64,000 bases of DNA from Paracoccus contaminans (GTDB lineage Bacteria; Pseudomonadota; Alphaproteobacteria; Rhodobacterales; Rhodobacteraceae). Shown piece by piece: positions 1-8,840 of this stretch (positions within the stretch are counted from its first letter, which is position 1; each line of letters begins with the position of its first letter). The position numbers were made by a program, and so were the translations under genes. The stretch spans positions 647,001-711,000 of the forward strand of contig NZ_CP020612.1 in NCBI RefSeq assembly GCF_002105555.1, given 5' to 3'. The notes below the pieces were generated by a model that worked only from the letters and a program-made list of their open reading frames with translations, searched no databases and had not been told where the DNA came from.

Positions 1-138
1 CACCGGGCGAAGGGGCAGGCCTGGCCCGGCCAAGCTAGCGGACGGCGGTTGAGAAATCCTTAAATCCGCTGGGCCGAGCCTTGCTCTTGCCGCCCCACGG
101 CACGCGGATTATGCCCAAGGCAGCCAAAGGGGACAGCC

Positions 139-1872
139 ATGCAGAACACGCGCTTCGACAAGTCGAAACTGCCCAGCCGCCATGTGACCGAGGGGCCGGC
201 CCGTGCCGCGCATCGCAGCTATCTCTATGCGATGGGCGTGACCGAGGAGGAGATCCACCAGCCGCTGGTGGGCGTGGCCACCTGCTGGAACGAGGCCGCC
301 CCCTGCAATATCGCGCTGAACCGGCAGGCTCAGGTCGTCAAGATGGGCGTCAAGCGCGGCGGCGGCACGCCGCGCGAGTTCACCACCATCACCGTCACCG
401 ACGGCATCGCCATGGGGCACGAGGGGATGCGCTCGTCGCTGGCGTCGCGCGACGCGATCGCGGACACGGTCGAGCTGACCATGCGCGGGCATTGCTATGA
501 CGCGCTGGTGGGGCTGGCGGGCTGTGACAAGTCGCTGCCCGGCATGATGATGGCGATGATCCGCCTGAACGTGCCGTCGGTGTTCATCTATGGCGGCTCG
601 ATCCTGCCTGGCCGCTATCAGGGCCGCGACATCACCGTGCAGGACATGTTCGAGGCGGCCGGCAAGCACGCCGCCGGGCTGATTTCCGATGCCGAACTGG
701 ACATGATGGAGCGGGTGGCCTGCCCGTCCTCGGGCGCCTGCGGGGCGCAGTACACCGCCAACACCATGGCCTGCGTGTCCGAGGCGATCGGGCTGGCGCT
801 GCTGAACAGCTCGGGCGCGCCGGCGCCCTATGAATCGCGCGACCAGTTCTGCGACGCCTCGGGTTTCGCGGTGATGAACCTGATCGAAAAGAACATCCGC
901 GCCCGCGACATCGTCACCCGCAAGTCGCTGGAAAACGCCGCCCGCGTCGTCGCCTGCACGGGCGGGTCGACCAATGGCGGGCTGCATCTGCCCGCGATGG
1001 CGCATGAGGCGGGGATCGATTTCGACCTGTTCGACGTCTGCGACATCTTCAAGGACACCCCCTATTTCGTGAACCTGCGCCCGGGCGGGGAATATGTCGC
1101 GAAAGACCTGTACGAGGTCGGCGGCATCCCGGTGGTGATGAAGGAACTGGCCAAGGCCGGGCTGCTGCATCTAGACTGCATGACCGCATCGGGCCGCACC
1201 CTGGGCGAGGAACTGGACCAGATCCGCGGCGAGCCGGACGGCCGCGTCATTCATCCGGTCGCAACGCCGCTGACCCCGACCGGCGGCGTTGTCGGCCTGA
1301 AAGGCAACCTTGCCCCCGACGGGGCGATCGTGAAGGTCGCCGGGATGAGCGCGGCCGAACAGGTGTTCACCGGCCCCGCCCGCGTCTTTGAATGCGAGGA
1401 GGACGCCTTTGCCGCCGTGCAGGCCCGCAGCTACAAGGAAGGCGAGGTCATCGTGATCCGCAACGAAGGCCCCGCCGGCGGGCCGGGCATGCGCGAGATG
1501 CTGGCCACCACCGCTGCCCTGTCGGGACAGGGCATGGGCAAGAAGGTCGCGTTGATCACCGACGGGCGCTTTTCGGGCGCCACGCGCGGCTTCTGCGTCG
1601 GCCATGTCGGACCCGAGGCCGCCCATGGGGGGCCGATCGCGCTGGTGCGCGATGGTGACATCATCACCCTGGATGCGGTGAACGGCACCATATCGGTCGA
1701 TGTCAGCGAGGATGAACTGGCCGCCCGCAAGGCCGCCTGGGCGGGGCCGCGCCCGACCGACTATGCCTCGGGCGCCTTGTGGAAATATGCGCGGCTGGTG
1801 GGCGTTGCCCGCTATGGGGCGGTCACCCATCCCGGCGCCAAGGCCGAAACCCACATCTACATGGACCAGTGA
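139..1872 (+). CDS. ilvD: Dihydroxy-acid dehydratase
   Basis: Converts 2,3-dihydroxy-isovalerate and 2,3-dihydroxy-3-methylvalerate to the 2-keto acids that precede valine and isoleucine; cytoplasmic Fe-S enzyme. The 577-residue product has the usual family length. Three cluster-ligand cysteines sit in the expected contexts: C49 in [14 protein letters not shown]129 in [11 protein letters not shown] and C201 in [14 protein letters not shown]-terminal [11 protein letters not shown] block is also present. The ATG at 139 follows a GGGGA ribosome site. A short gap leads to two conserved small genes on the same strand, so these may be cotranscribed. Confidence 0.97.
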   Translation: MQNTRFDKSKLPSRHVTEGPARAAHRSYLYAMGVTEEEIHQPLVGVATCWNEAAPCNIALNRQAQVVKMGVKRGGGTPREFTTITVTDGIAMGHEGMRSSLASRDAIADTVELTMRGHCYDALVGLAGCDKSLPGMMMAMIRLNVPSVFIYGGSILPGRYQGRDITVQDMFEAAGKHAAGLISDAELDMMERVACPSSGACGAQYTANTMACVSEAIGLALLNSSGAPAPYESRDQFCDASGFAVMNLIEKNIRARDIVTRKSLENAARVVACTGGSTNGGLHLPAMAHEAGIDFDLFDVCDIFKDTPYFVNLRPGGEYVAKDLYEVGGIPVVMKELAKAGLLHLDCMTASGRTLGEELDQIRGEPDGRVIHPVATPLTPTGGVVGLKGNLAPDGAIVKVAGMSAAEQVFTGPARVFECEEDAFAAVQARSYKEGEVIVIRNEGPAGGPGMREMLATTAALSGQGMGKKVALITDGRFSGATRGFCVGHVGPEAAHGGPIALVRDGDIITLDAVNGTISVDVSEDELAARKAAWAGPRPTDYASGALWKYARLVGVARYGAVTHPGAKAETHIYMDQ

Positions 1873-1897
1873 CCCCGGGCCAAAGGAAAGGCGTGAC

Positions 1898-2686
1898 ATG
1901 GCGATCCGACCCCGCCGCTGGATCAGGAACAGGTGGCGCCGCCATGCGCTTGAGGAATGGCTGCGGCTGGAGGGCGAGGCAGGACGGATGCCCCTGCGCC
2001 GCTTGCGCGTGCTGCAGGACGAGGCCCAGCAGGTGCGCCGCGCCTCGGACCGCTTTCTGACGCGCGCGCAGCTGCGGCTGGACAGCGCGCAGCGGGCGGC
2101 GGACCTGTTGAACCTGCCCCATGGGACCGACTGGCGGTGGAGGCCGTCCTTCCTGTGCGCCCCCATCTCGCCCAGCGGCATCGCCGCCCCCGCATCCCAG
2201 ACGCGGCTGGGCGAGGAAGCGGCCGTCTGGCATGATTGCCCGGCCCGCGCCCTGATCCTGCGGCAGGTCGCCAACCGCAGCGCCTCGGACCTGGCCCCCT
2301 TCGGGTTGCAGCTGGAAACCCTGGGTTTCTCGGGCAGCTATCTGTCCGTCGCCGTGGACATGCCTGACAGCGCGCTGCAGGGGCTTGGCCGCTCGCACAT
2401 CATCCGGCTGGACATGACGGTCAGCGTCGAGCGGCCGATCAGCATCTATGGCCGGCTGAATGTCGGCCATGGCCCGAACACCGACGAGCTGCTGCGCCAT
2501 CTGGGCGATCTGACACCGGGCCTGCTGGCGGAAACAAAGACGATCGAGTTCGATCTCTACTATATCGAGATGAACGAGAAGCGGCTGCACAAGCTGTGGC
2601 TCGACATCATCTTCGAGGCGCCGCAGATGAACGCGGTGCGCATCCGCGACCTGTTCCTGTCGCGTCATCTGCGCGCGGACGTGTAA
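1898..2686 (+). CDS. Conserved hypothetical protein (DUF6478-like)
   Basis: A 262-residue protein I associate with a DUF6478-type family found in Rhodobacteraceae; no function is known to me. The N-terminus is strongly basic (RPRRWIRNRWRRH), then comes a helical Arg-rich stretch with ARLRV-like heptads. The rest is a beta-rich domain with motifs such as WRPSFLCAPISP and FDLYYIEMNE. There is no signal peptide or membrane helix. I chose ATG 1898 because an AAGGAAAGG ribosome site ends seven bases upstream; the reading frame runs open further into ilvD but without ribosome sites. It lies 25 bp after ilvD. Confidence 0.85.
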   Translation: MAIRPRRWIRNRWRRHALEEWLRLEGEAGRMPLRRLRVLQDEAQQVRRASDRFLTRAQLRLDSAQRAADLLNLPHGTDWRWRPSFLCAPISPSGIAAPASQTRLGEEAAVWHDCPARALILRQVANRSASDLAPFGLQLETLGFSGSYLSVAVDMPDSALQGLGRSHIIRLDMTVSVERPISIYGRLNVGHGPNTDELLRHLGDLTPGLLAETKTIEFDLYYIEMNEKRLHKLWLDIIFEAPQMNAVRIRDLFLSRHLRADV

Positions 2687-2698
2687 GGGGACGGGGCG

Positions 2699-3082
2699 AT
2701 GAGCGAGACATTCACCTCACTGGGGCTGAAGGGCGGCGTCTGGGAAGGCAGCCTGCGGGGCGAGACGCCGCCCACGCGGATCGTGCTGACGCTGCACGGG
2801 CGCACCGTCGCCCCCGTCGAGATCAGCCCCCAGGGGCCTGAGCTGTGGCGCGTGCGCGCGGTGCTGCCAGCCGATACGCTGTCGGATGGGGCGCAGACCT
2901 ACATGCTGATCGCCGATGATGGCGACGGGACTGAGGCGCCGCGGCCCGGCGCGGTGCGGCTGGCCAAGCTGCCGCTGCTGGCGGGCGAGGCGCTGCAAGA
3001 GGATCTGCGTGCCGAGATCGACCTGCTGCGCGCCGAGATCGACCTCATCAAGCGCGAGTTCCGGCGGCTGGCGACCGGCTGA
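2699..3082 (+). CDS. Small hypothetical protein with C-terminal coiled coil
   Basis: A 127-residue protein starting 12 bp after the preceding gene, so probably translated with it. The first ~90 residues look like a beta-rich domain (ETPPTRIVLTLHGR, ELWRVRAVLPAD). The last 30 residues repeat a heptad-like pattern (LRAEIDLLRAEIDLIKREF) typical of a short coiled coil. No enzyme motif is visible. It may be a partner or oligomerisation protein of the DUF6478-like neighbour, but that is only suggested by position. Confidence 0.75.
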   Translation: MSETFTSLGLKGGVWEGSLRGETPPTRIVLTLHGRTVAPVEISPQGPELWRVRAVLPADTLSDGAQTYMLIADDGDGTEAPRPGAVRLAKLPLLAGEALQEDLRAEIDLLRAEIDLIKREFRRLATG

Positions 3083-3125
3083 GCGGCGCAGCGGCCGCAG
3101 CGCGCAAGCAGGCGTCATGCTGCCC

Positions 3126-3181
3126 GCCCTGTCCTGCCCTGCACTGCCCTGCACTGCCCTGCCCTGCCCTGCACTGCCCTG
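3126..3181. repeat. Pentanucleotide tandem repeat (GCCCT/GCACT)
   Basis: Eleven consecutive five-base units, mostly GCCCT with GCACT and one GTCCT, lie in the intergenic space between two convergent genes. It is outside any convincing coding region, so changes in copy number would not shift a frame. Confidence 0.8.
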
Positions 3182-3323
3182 ACACCGCCGCGCGCGGCCA
3201 TGCGCCTGCGATCTGTGCTCCGCCTGGCGCCCTTGGGGTGCGGCATCGTTCCGCAAGGCGGGCGATGCGGGGGCCGCGCAGGTCTGCGCCCCTTGGGATG
3301 GCTGCGCGGCGGTCGCCCGTGCA

Positions 3324-3343
3324 GGGGCAGGCAGCCCTGCCCC
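3324..3343 (-). terminator. Possible hairpin terminator after the GNAT gene
   Basis: An 8-bp perfect stem (GGGGCAGG / CCTGCCCC) with a 4-base loop lies just beyond the GNAT stop codon. There is no U-tract on the minus strand, so termination is only a possibility. Confidence 0.3.
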
Positions 3344-3347
3344 GCCC

Positions 3348-4061
3348 TCAGCCCTTGCGCCAATAGTGATAGCGCGCCAGCCGCTCGAATCCGGCCGCAT
3401 CGTAAAGCGCCCGCGCGGCGCCGTTCGCCTCGCTCACGGCGAGAACCAGCACGGCGGCATCATGGCGCGCGGCAAAGCGGGCGGCGCGGCGCATCATCCA
3501 GGCGCCCAGCCCCTTGCGCCGCCAGCGCGGCAGCACCGCCAGCGCGTGCAGCATGGCAACCGGCCCATGCACCGCGGCAAAGGCGGCCCCCGCGGCGCGG
3601 TCCTCGATCCGGCCCAGGATCGCCGCCTTGGGCGCGTAGGCCCTTTCCATCACCGCCTGCCGGGCCGGCCCGATGCCCGCCTCGGCCCATAGCACCCGCT
3701 GAATGGCAAGGGGCGGCCATGCCTCGATTGCCGTCACTGGCGGAATCGCCCCGCCTGCCAGGCGTTCGACCGGGCAGTGCAGGATCAGCGTCGGATCGCT
3801 CGCCTGATAACCCTGGGCCTGCAACGCCGCCGCCAGCGCGCTGTCGGCATCATCGACGGAAAAGAGGGGCGGCTGGTCCCATGCGGCGTGCTGGCCTTCA
3901 ACCGCCGGAATATCGGCCGCGTCCCATGGCCCGATGGCGCGGGCCGCGCTGACGCGGCCGCCCCCGCCCATGCCGCGTCCGACGCGGAACCCGCCGATCT
4001 GCGCATGGTCCGCCGCGGGCCATGTGGCCTGCCACGCGGCGGCGATGGCCGGCGCGATCAC
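3348..4061 (-). CDS. GNAT family N-acetyltransferase
   Basis: A 237-residue acetyl-CoA-dependent acyltransferase of the GNAT fold; the substrate cannot be told. The fold's acetyl-CoA motif A is visible near residues 170-195 as ALAVLPRWRRKGLGAWMM (pyrophosphate-binding R/K-x-x-G-x-G). The typical motif-B end follows (NGAARALYDAAGF) and the protein closes with ARYHYWRKG. The N-terminal ~130 residues are divergent, as in two-lobed GNATs. Its start codon overlaps the stop of the upstream CinA-domain gene (ATGA), so the two are translationally coupled. Confidence 0.85.
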   Translation of the reverse strand: MIAPAIAAAWQATWPAADHAQIGGFRVGRGMGGGGRVSAARAIGPWDAADIPAVEGQHAAWDQPPLFSVDDADSALAAALQAQGYQASDPTLILHCPVERLAGGAIPPVTAIEAWPPLAIQRVLWAEAGIGPARQAVMERAYAPKAAILGRIEDRAAGAAFAAVHGPVAMLHALAVLPRWRRKGLGAWMMRRAARFAARHDAAVLVLAVSEANGAARALYDAAGFERLARYHYWRKG

Positions 4062-4798
4062 AGCGAAAGCCGGTTCCGCAACGCGGCGGCCGCCTGTTCA
4101 ACCCGCGCCTCGTCCAGGCCGCGCAGCACCAGGTTGGTCCCGAAGCCTCCATCCTCGCGGAAGGGATAGCTGCCCAGCGACAGGTCGGGAAAATCGGCCG
4201 CGACGGCACGCAGCCCTTCGGCGATTTCCGATTCGGGGCGGTCCACCCTTATCGTCAGGCTGACCGGGGGCCGGCCGGGGTTCAGGCGCGGGATCAGCGC
4301 CTCGACCATGCTGCGGAACACCGAGGGCACCCCGGCCATCACATGCGCGCCGCCGATGGAAAAGCCGGGCGCGGCCGATTCGGCATTCTCGATCAGCGTC
4401 GCGCCGACGGGGATGCGCGCCATGCGCAGGCGCGAAGGGGTGATCTCGGTGCCAAGGCGGCTCCAGCGTTCTTCCATCATGCGCCGGGCCTCGGGGTTGA
4501 TCTCGATCGACGTGCCATAGGCATCGGCCACCGCATCGGCGGTGATGTCGTCATGGGTCGGCCCGATCCCGCCCGAGGTGAACACCATGTCCCAGGCTCC
4601 GCCGATCGCCTTGTCAAGCGCCGACAGCGCCGCGACGATCGCGCCGTGGTCATCGGCGACGACGCGGATTTCCCGCAGGTCGATGCCGATGCCGTTCAGG
4701 ATGCCGGCAAGGTGATGGGCGTTCAGGTCGCGGGTGCGGCCCGAAAGGATCTCGTCCCCGATCAGCAGGATCGCGGCGGTCGGATTGTCGGATTGCAT
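4058..4798 (-). CDS. CinA-type molybdopterin-binding domain protein
   Basis: A 246-residue protein consisting of the MoaB/MogA-like domain of the competence/damage-inducible CinA family; the C-terminal nicotinamide-nucleotide amidase domain is absent. Diagnostic motifs are GDEILSGRTRDLNAHHLA near the N-terminus and FTSGGIGPTHDDITADAV around residue 80. Relatives act as nucleotide or cofactor hydrolases (for example ADP-ribose pyrophosphatase-like activity), but the substrate is uncertain here. It is the first gene of a two-gene unit with the GNAT protein and is divergent from map. Confidence 0.9.
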   Translation of the reverse strand: MQSDNPTAAILLIGDEILSGRTRDLNAHHLAGILNGIGIDLREIRVVADDHGAIVAALSALDKAIGGAWDMVFTSGGIGPTHDDITADAVADAYGTSIEINPEARRMMEERWSRLGTEITPSRLRMARIPVGATLIENAESAAPGFSIGGAHVMAGVPSVFRSMVEALIPRLNPGRPPVSLTIRVDRPESEIAEGLRAVAADFPDLSLGSYPFREDGGFGTNLVLRGLDEARVEQAAAALRNRLSL

Positions 4799-4898
4799 CG
4801 GATACCTTTTTCTTTGCGGGCCATAATGCGCGCGCGCGGGGCTGGAACAAGGGCTGCGCCGGGTCTATCTGCCCGATATGAGGGGAAAGGACGACGCC

Positions 4899-5759
4899 AT
4901 GAACCACCCGCGCACCACCCGCGAAGGCATCCGCATCCATGCGACCGGCGATTTCGCGGGAATGCGCGCGGCAGGGGCGGCGGTGGCGCAGATCCTCGAT
5001 GAGGTCGGCCCGCTGGTGCAGCCGGGCGTGACCACCGGGGCGCTGGACGATTTCATCCGCGGCCGCGTCCATGCCCTGGGCGCCACCAGCGCGACCATCG
5101 GCTATCGCGGATACCAGCATGCCAGCTGCATCAGTGTGAACCATGTCGTCTGCCATGGCATTCCCGGCCAGGCCATCCCCAAGGGCCGGGACGAGACGAT
5201 CTCGCGCGATCTGGAAAAGCGGCGCGACAGCGATGCCCTGCTGCCCGGAGACATCCTCAACATCGACGTGACGGTGATCCTTGACGGCTGGTTCGGCGAC
5301 AGCTCGCGCATGTATGTCGCGGGCGAGCCCTCCGCCCGCGCCCGCCGGCTGATCCAGGTGACCCATGATTCGCTGATGAAGGGCATCGAGGCGGTGCGTC
5401 CGGGCAATACCTTCGGCGATATCGGCGCCGTGATCCAGGCCCATGCCGAATCGCACGGCATGTCGGTCGTGCGCGATTTCTGCGGGCACGGGATCGGGCG
5501 GGTGTTCCATGCCCCGCCGAACGTGCTGCATTATGGCAAGGCCGGCAAGGGACCGATGCTGGAGGAAGGCATGTTCTTCACCATCGAGCCGATGCTGAAC
5601 CTTGGCCGCGCGGAAACGCATGTGCTGGCCGATGACTGGACCGCCGTCACCCGCGACAAGTCGCTGTCGGCCCAGTTCGAGCATGCCGTGGGCGTCACTG
5701 CGGATGGATGCGAGATCTTTACCCTGTCCCCCGCGGGCCATTTCTATCCGGCGATCTAG
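4899..5759 (+). CDS. map: Type I methionine aminopeptidase
   Basis: Removes the initiator methionine from nascent proteins using two divalent metals. The five metal ligands are recognisable: NIDVTVILDGWFGD and the following Asp, the His of FCGHGIGRVFH, the Glu of FTIEPM, and the final Glu near SAQFEHAVGV. I prefer ATG 4899 over an ATG at 4878, because AGGGGAAAGG (4881-4890) is placed correctly for 4899. This gives 286 residues, slightly longer than the E. coli enzyme. It is divergent from the CinA/GNAT pair. Confidence 0.96.
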   Translation: MNHPRTTREGIRIHATGDFAGMRAAGAAVAQILDEVGPLVQPGVTTGALDDFIRGRVHALGATSATIGYRGYQHASCISVNHVVCHGIPGQAIPKGRDETISRDLEKRRDSDALLPGDILNIDVTVILDGWFGDSSRMYVAGEPSARARRLIQVTHDSLMKGIEAVRPGNTFGDIGAVIQAHAESHGMSVVRDFCGHGIGRVFHAPPNVLHYGKAGKGPMLEEGMFFTIEPMLNLGRAETHVLADDWTAVTRDKSLSAQFEHAVGVTADGCEIFTLSPAGHFYPAI

Positions 5760-5772
5760 GCCGCGCGCCGCA

Positions 5773-5793
5773 GCGGGGGTTTTGCACCCCCGC
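5773..5793. terminator. Bidirectional hairpin between map and the ABC exporter
   Basis: A perfect 8-bp GC-rich stem (GCGGGGGT / ACCCCCGC) with a 5-base loop lies between two convergent genes. It is followed by tandem GCACCCCC units. It is followed at 5803 by a sequence resembling the arms of the inverted repeat at 31956-32160. Confidence 0.6.
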
Positions 5794-5828
5794 ACCCCCG
5801 CAGGATATTTCCGTGCAGAAGAACCCCG

Positions 5829-7610
5829 TCAGGCCGCGCCGTCGGTGAACTGCAACCGCGCCAGCCGGGCATAAAGGCCGCCTTCGGCCACCAGCTCGTC
5901 ATGGGTGCCCTGCTGAACGATGCGCCCGCCATCCATCACGATGATGCGCCCTGCCTTTTTCACCGTTGCCAGGCGATGGGCGATGATGATCGTGGTGCGC
6001 CCTTGGGCGAGGGCGTCGATGGCATCCTGAACCAGCCGCTCGGACTGGGCGTCGAGGGCGCTCGTCGCCTCGTCCAGCAGCAGGATGGGGGCGTCGCGCA
6101 GCATCGCGCGGGCGATGGCGATGCGCTGCCTTTGCCCGCCAGACAGCATCACGCCGCGTTCGCCCAGCGGCGCATCATAGCCGCCCGGCAGGGCGGCAAG
6201 GAAATCATGCGCATTCGCGGCGCGCGCTGCGGCCTCGACCTGGGCATCGGTGGCGTCTGGGTTGCCAAAGCGGATATTCTCGCGCGCCGTGGCGGCGAAG
6301 ATCACGGGGTCCTGCGGGACCAGGGCGATGGCGCGGCGGAAATCGGCCCGCGCCATGCGCCACAGGTCGATGCCATCGATCGAGACGCTGCCCGAGGCCG
6401 GATCCCAGAACCGCAGGATCATCTGCACGATGGTTGTCTTGCCCGCCCCCGACGGGCCGACCAGCGCCACCGTCTCGCCCGGACGGATCGCCAGGGTCAC
6501 ATCGTCCAGCGCCGCCGCATCGGGGCGCGAGGGATAGCGGAAGGTCACGTCCGCCAGGTCGATCTGCCCGCGCACCGGGCGGGGCAGCGGCAGGGGCGCG
6601 GGCGGATCGGCCAGTGCGTCCTCTGTCGCAAGCAGCTCGCCCAGGCGCTCGGTCGCGCCGGCGGCGCGCTGCAGCTCGCCCCATATCTCGGACAGGGCGC
6701 CGACGGAACCGGCGACCATGATCGAATAGATGACGAACTGCACCAGTTCGCCCACGCTCATCGCGCCGGCGCGCACGTCGCGGGCGCCGATCCACAGCAC
6801 GCCGATGACGCCCGAGAAGATCAGCAGGATCACCGCCGCCGTCATCACGGCGCGCACGCGGATGCGCCGGGCCGCCGACGCAAAGGACCGTTCGGTCACC
6901 TCGGCAAAGGCGGCGCGCATCGCATCCTCGGCCGTGAAGGCCTGCACCGTCTGGGCCGCCAGCAGGCTTTCCGAGGCGCTGCCCGCCGAGGCGGCGATCC
7001 AGTCCTGGTTTTCGCGCGACAGACCGCGCAGGCGGCGGCCAAGGCCGATGATCGGCACCAGCACCACCGGCACGATCAGCAGCATCAACCCCGTCAGCTT
7101 GGCCGAGGTCAGCAGCAGCATCGCCATGCCCCCCGCCGCCACCAGCATCTGCCGCAGCGCCAGCGACACCGTCGAGCCGATCACCGACAGGATCAGCGTC
7201 GTGTCGGTGGTGATGCGGCTGATGATCTCGCCCGTCATCACCCGTTCGTAGAAGGTAGGGGACAGGCCGATGACCCGGCCGAAGACCGCCCGCCGGATAT
7301 CGGCGACGACCCGTTCGCCCAGCCGCGTGACCAGCGCATAGCGCAGCGCCGTGCCCATCGCGAGCAGCGCCGCAATTCCCAGCGCGGCGACGAAATACTG
7401 ATCCAGCAGCCGCGCCCCCAGATCGAAGCCGTCCACGATCCGCCGCACCGCCACGGGCAGCACGAGGCTGATCCCCGCCGTCACCAGCAGCGCCGCCAGC
7501 GCCCCCGCCAGCAGCAGGCGATAGGGCCGCACAAAGGGCCAAAGCGCCCGGAGCGCGCCGATACGGCGGGTTGTCGGACGATCCGCGATCACCTTGGGGC
7601 TGCGGGCCAT
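5829..7610 (-). CDS. ABC exporter, fused membrane and ATPase domains
   Basis: A 593-residue half-transporter of the MsbA/ABCB type. An exporter membrane domain with about six helices spans residues ~30-310. The ATPase domain follows: Walker A GPSGAGKTT near residue 388, signature LSGGQRQRIAIARA, Walker B ILLLDEATSALD and the switch His in IIAHRLATVKKA. It likely works as a homodimer in the inner membrane; the substrate (lipid, peptide or drug) cannot be told. I place the start at ATG 7610; an in-frame start at 7667 would add 19 residues without homology-like features. Confidence 0.92.
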   Translation of the reverse strand: MARSPKVIADRPTTRRIGALRALWPFVRPYRLLLAGALAALLVTAGISLVLPVAVRRIVDGFDLGARLLDQYFVAALGIAALLAMGTALRYALVTRLGERVVADIRRAVFGRVIGLSPTFYERVMTGEIISRITTDTTLILSVIGSTVSLALRQMLVAAGGMAMLLLTSAKLTGLMLLIVPVVLVPIIGLGRRLRGLSRENQDWIAASAGSASESLLAAQTVQAFTAEDAMRAAFAEVTERSFASAARRIRVRAVMTAAVILLIFSGVIGVLWIGARDVRAGAMSVGELVQFVIYSIMVAGSVGALSEIWGELQRAAGATERLGELLATEDALADPPAPLPLPRPVRGQIDLADVTFRYPSRPDAAALDDVTLAIRPGETVALVGPSGAGKTTIVQMILRFWDPASGSVSIDGIDLWRMARADFRRAIALVPQDPVIFAATARENIRFGNPDATDAQVEAAARAANAHDFLAALPGGYDAPLGERGVMLSGGQRQRIAIARAMLRDAPILLLDEATSALDAQSERLVQDAIDALAQGRTTIIIAHRLATVKKAGRIIVMDGGRIVQQGTHDELVAEGGLYARLARLQFTDGAA

Positions 7611-7741
7611 TGGGGTCTCGATTCTGCTGGATTGTGCTGGGAACAGGTCTTGGCGCGAGGCCGGCATGGATTAGGCCCTTGGCGGCAGGCCGGCAAGCGA
7701 GGGCCGCGCCGCCCCCGTCACCCTGGCGCGGGCGGCAGGGC

Positions 7742-8134
7742 TCAGATGGCGCCCATGACGACGCCGATCAGGGCGCAGGTCATCATCGCATGGCCCATGT
7801 CCACCAGCGTCATGATCATCGGCCGGGGGGAATAGGTGTTGGCGATCACGAACCAGGGCGCCACGACCGCGGCCCCGATGCCAAGGCCCCAGCCAAGCCC
7901 CGCCATGATCCCGTCGATCCCGGCGCGCAGGAACAGCACCCGCATCATCGCCGCCACCGCAACCAGCGCCACCCCCGCCAGCAGATAGGGCGTGACCGAG
8001 CGTGACAGAGGGTGGCCGGTATTGCGCACCTGCAGGGCCGAGGATTCGCCATAGATGCGGTCCGTCAGCCGGTACCAGATCGCCCCGGCGACCCAGGCCA
8101 GGATCGCGGCGGCGATGACGATCAGCAGCTCCAT
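7742..8134 (-). CDS. DUF1761 family membrane protein
   Basis: A 130-residue inner-membrane protein with about four hydrophobic helices. The N-terminus has the family hallmark AWVAGAIWYRLT, and a later helix contains MGHAMMTCALIGVVMG. Function unknown. ATG 8134 is preceded by an AAAGGA ribosome site. It starts 5 bp after the stop of the EVE-domain gene, so it is probably in one operon with it, YciI and gpsA. Confidence 0.85.
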   Translation of the reverse strand: MELLIVIAAAILAWVAGAIWYRLTDRIYGESSALQVRNTGHPLSRSVTPYLLAGVALVAVAAMMRVLFLRAGIDGIMAGLGWGLGIGAAVVAPWFVIANTYSPRPMIMTLVDMGHAMMTCALIGVVMGAI

Positions 8135-8139
8135 GAAGT

Positions 8140-8568
8140 TCAGTCCTTTGCGGCAGGTGTGGCGGCGCGTTCCAGGATCGCGTCCCATTCGGCATCGGTC
8201 ACCGGCTGGACCGACAGGCGCGAATTGCGCACAAGCACCATGTCCGAAAACCGCGGGTCGGCCTTGATCTCGGACAAGGTCACGGGCCGCTCCAGCGGTC
8301 TGACCGCGCGCAGGTCCACGCATTCCCAGCGGGGATCGTCGGCGGTGCTGTCGGGATGGGCCTCGGCGATCACCTCGACGATGCCGACCGCCTCCTTCCC
8401 GATATTCGAGTGATAGAAGAAGCCCTGATCGCCGATCTTCATCTGCCGCATGATGTTGCGCGCCTGAACCGAGCGCACGCCGTTCCATTCCTCGCCCGCC
8501 TCGCCCCGGGCGAGCAGATCGTCCCAGGAAAACGCGTCCGGTTCGGACTTGAACAGCCAGCGCGCCAT
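8140..8568 (-). CDS. EVE domain protein
   Basis: A 142-residue protein of the EVE (formerly DUF55) family, a PUA-like fold that reads modified bases in DNA or RNA. It begins MARWLFKSEPDAFSWDDL, the family signature, and has GVRSVQARNIMRQMKIGD and FFYHSNIGKEAVGIVEV. Its start overlaps the YciI stop by one base (TGATG). Housekeeping EVE proteins of this kind are common in alphaproteobacteria beside tsaD/gpsA, so this copy need not be linked to restriction or defence. Confidence 0.93.
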   Translation of the reverse strand: MARWLFKSEPDAFSWDDLLARGEAGEEWNGVRSVQARNIMRQMKIGDQGFFYHSNIGKEAVGIVEVIAEAHPDSTADDPRWECVDLRAVRPLERPVTLSEIKADPRFSDMVLVRNSRLSVQPVTDAEWDAILERAATPAAKD

Positions 8569-8837
8569 CAGATGACCTTGCGCCATTCGATCACCTCGAC
8601 CGAGGCGAAAAGGCCCGCAGCCCGGTAGGGATCGCCCGCGGCCCATTGCTGCGCGCCCTCAAGGCCGTCCGCCTCGATCACGATCAGCGAGCCGCGCATC
8701 TCGCCCCCCTCAATCAGGGGGCCGGCCATGCGCACGAGGCCCTTTTCCTGCAGCCAGCCCAGATGCGCGGCGCGCGTGTCGATGCGGGTCTGCAGCGCGC
8801 CGGGCCTGTCCCGGCAGATGACAGCGAACAGCGGCAA
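8568..8837 (-). CDS. YciI family protein
   Basis: An 89-residue ferredoxin-like-fold protein of the YCII family. Typical features are the N-terminal MPLFAVICRDRPGALQTR, the His in RAAHLGWLQEKGLV and the closing DPYRAAGLFASVEVIEW. The His-Asp pair of the family resembles a small catalytic site, but a cellular role is not established. It lies 3 bp after gpsA and overlaps the EVE gene, forming a tight operon. Confidence 0.92.
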   Translation of the reverse strand: MPLFAVICRDRPGALQTRIDTRAAHLGWLQEKGLVRMAGPLIEGGEMRGSLIVIEADGLEGAQQWAAGDPYRAAGLFASVEVIEWRKVI

Positions 8838-8840
8838 GGG

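Noticed and set aside
5901..7835. 644-codon plus-strand frame over the ABC exporter
   Set aside because: His/Arg/Gln-rich antisense shadow; the minus strand has all ABC motifs.
8140..8568. EVE domain gene as a sign of a modification-dependent defence system
   Set aside because: It sits in a conserved housekeeping operon (gpsA, YciI, DUF1761) with normal codon use and no nuclease beside it.
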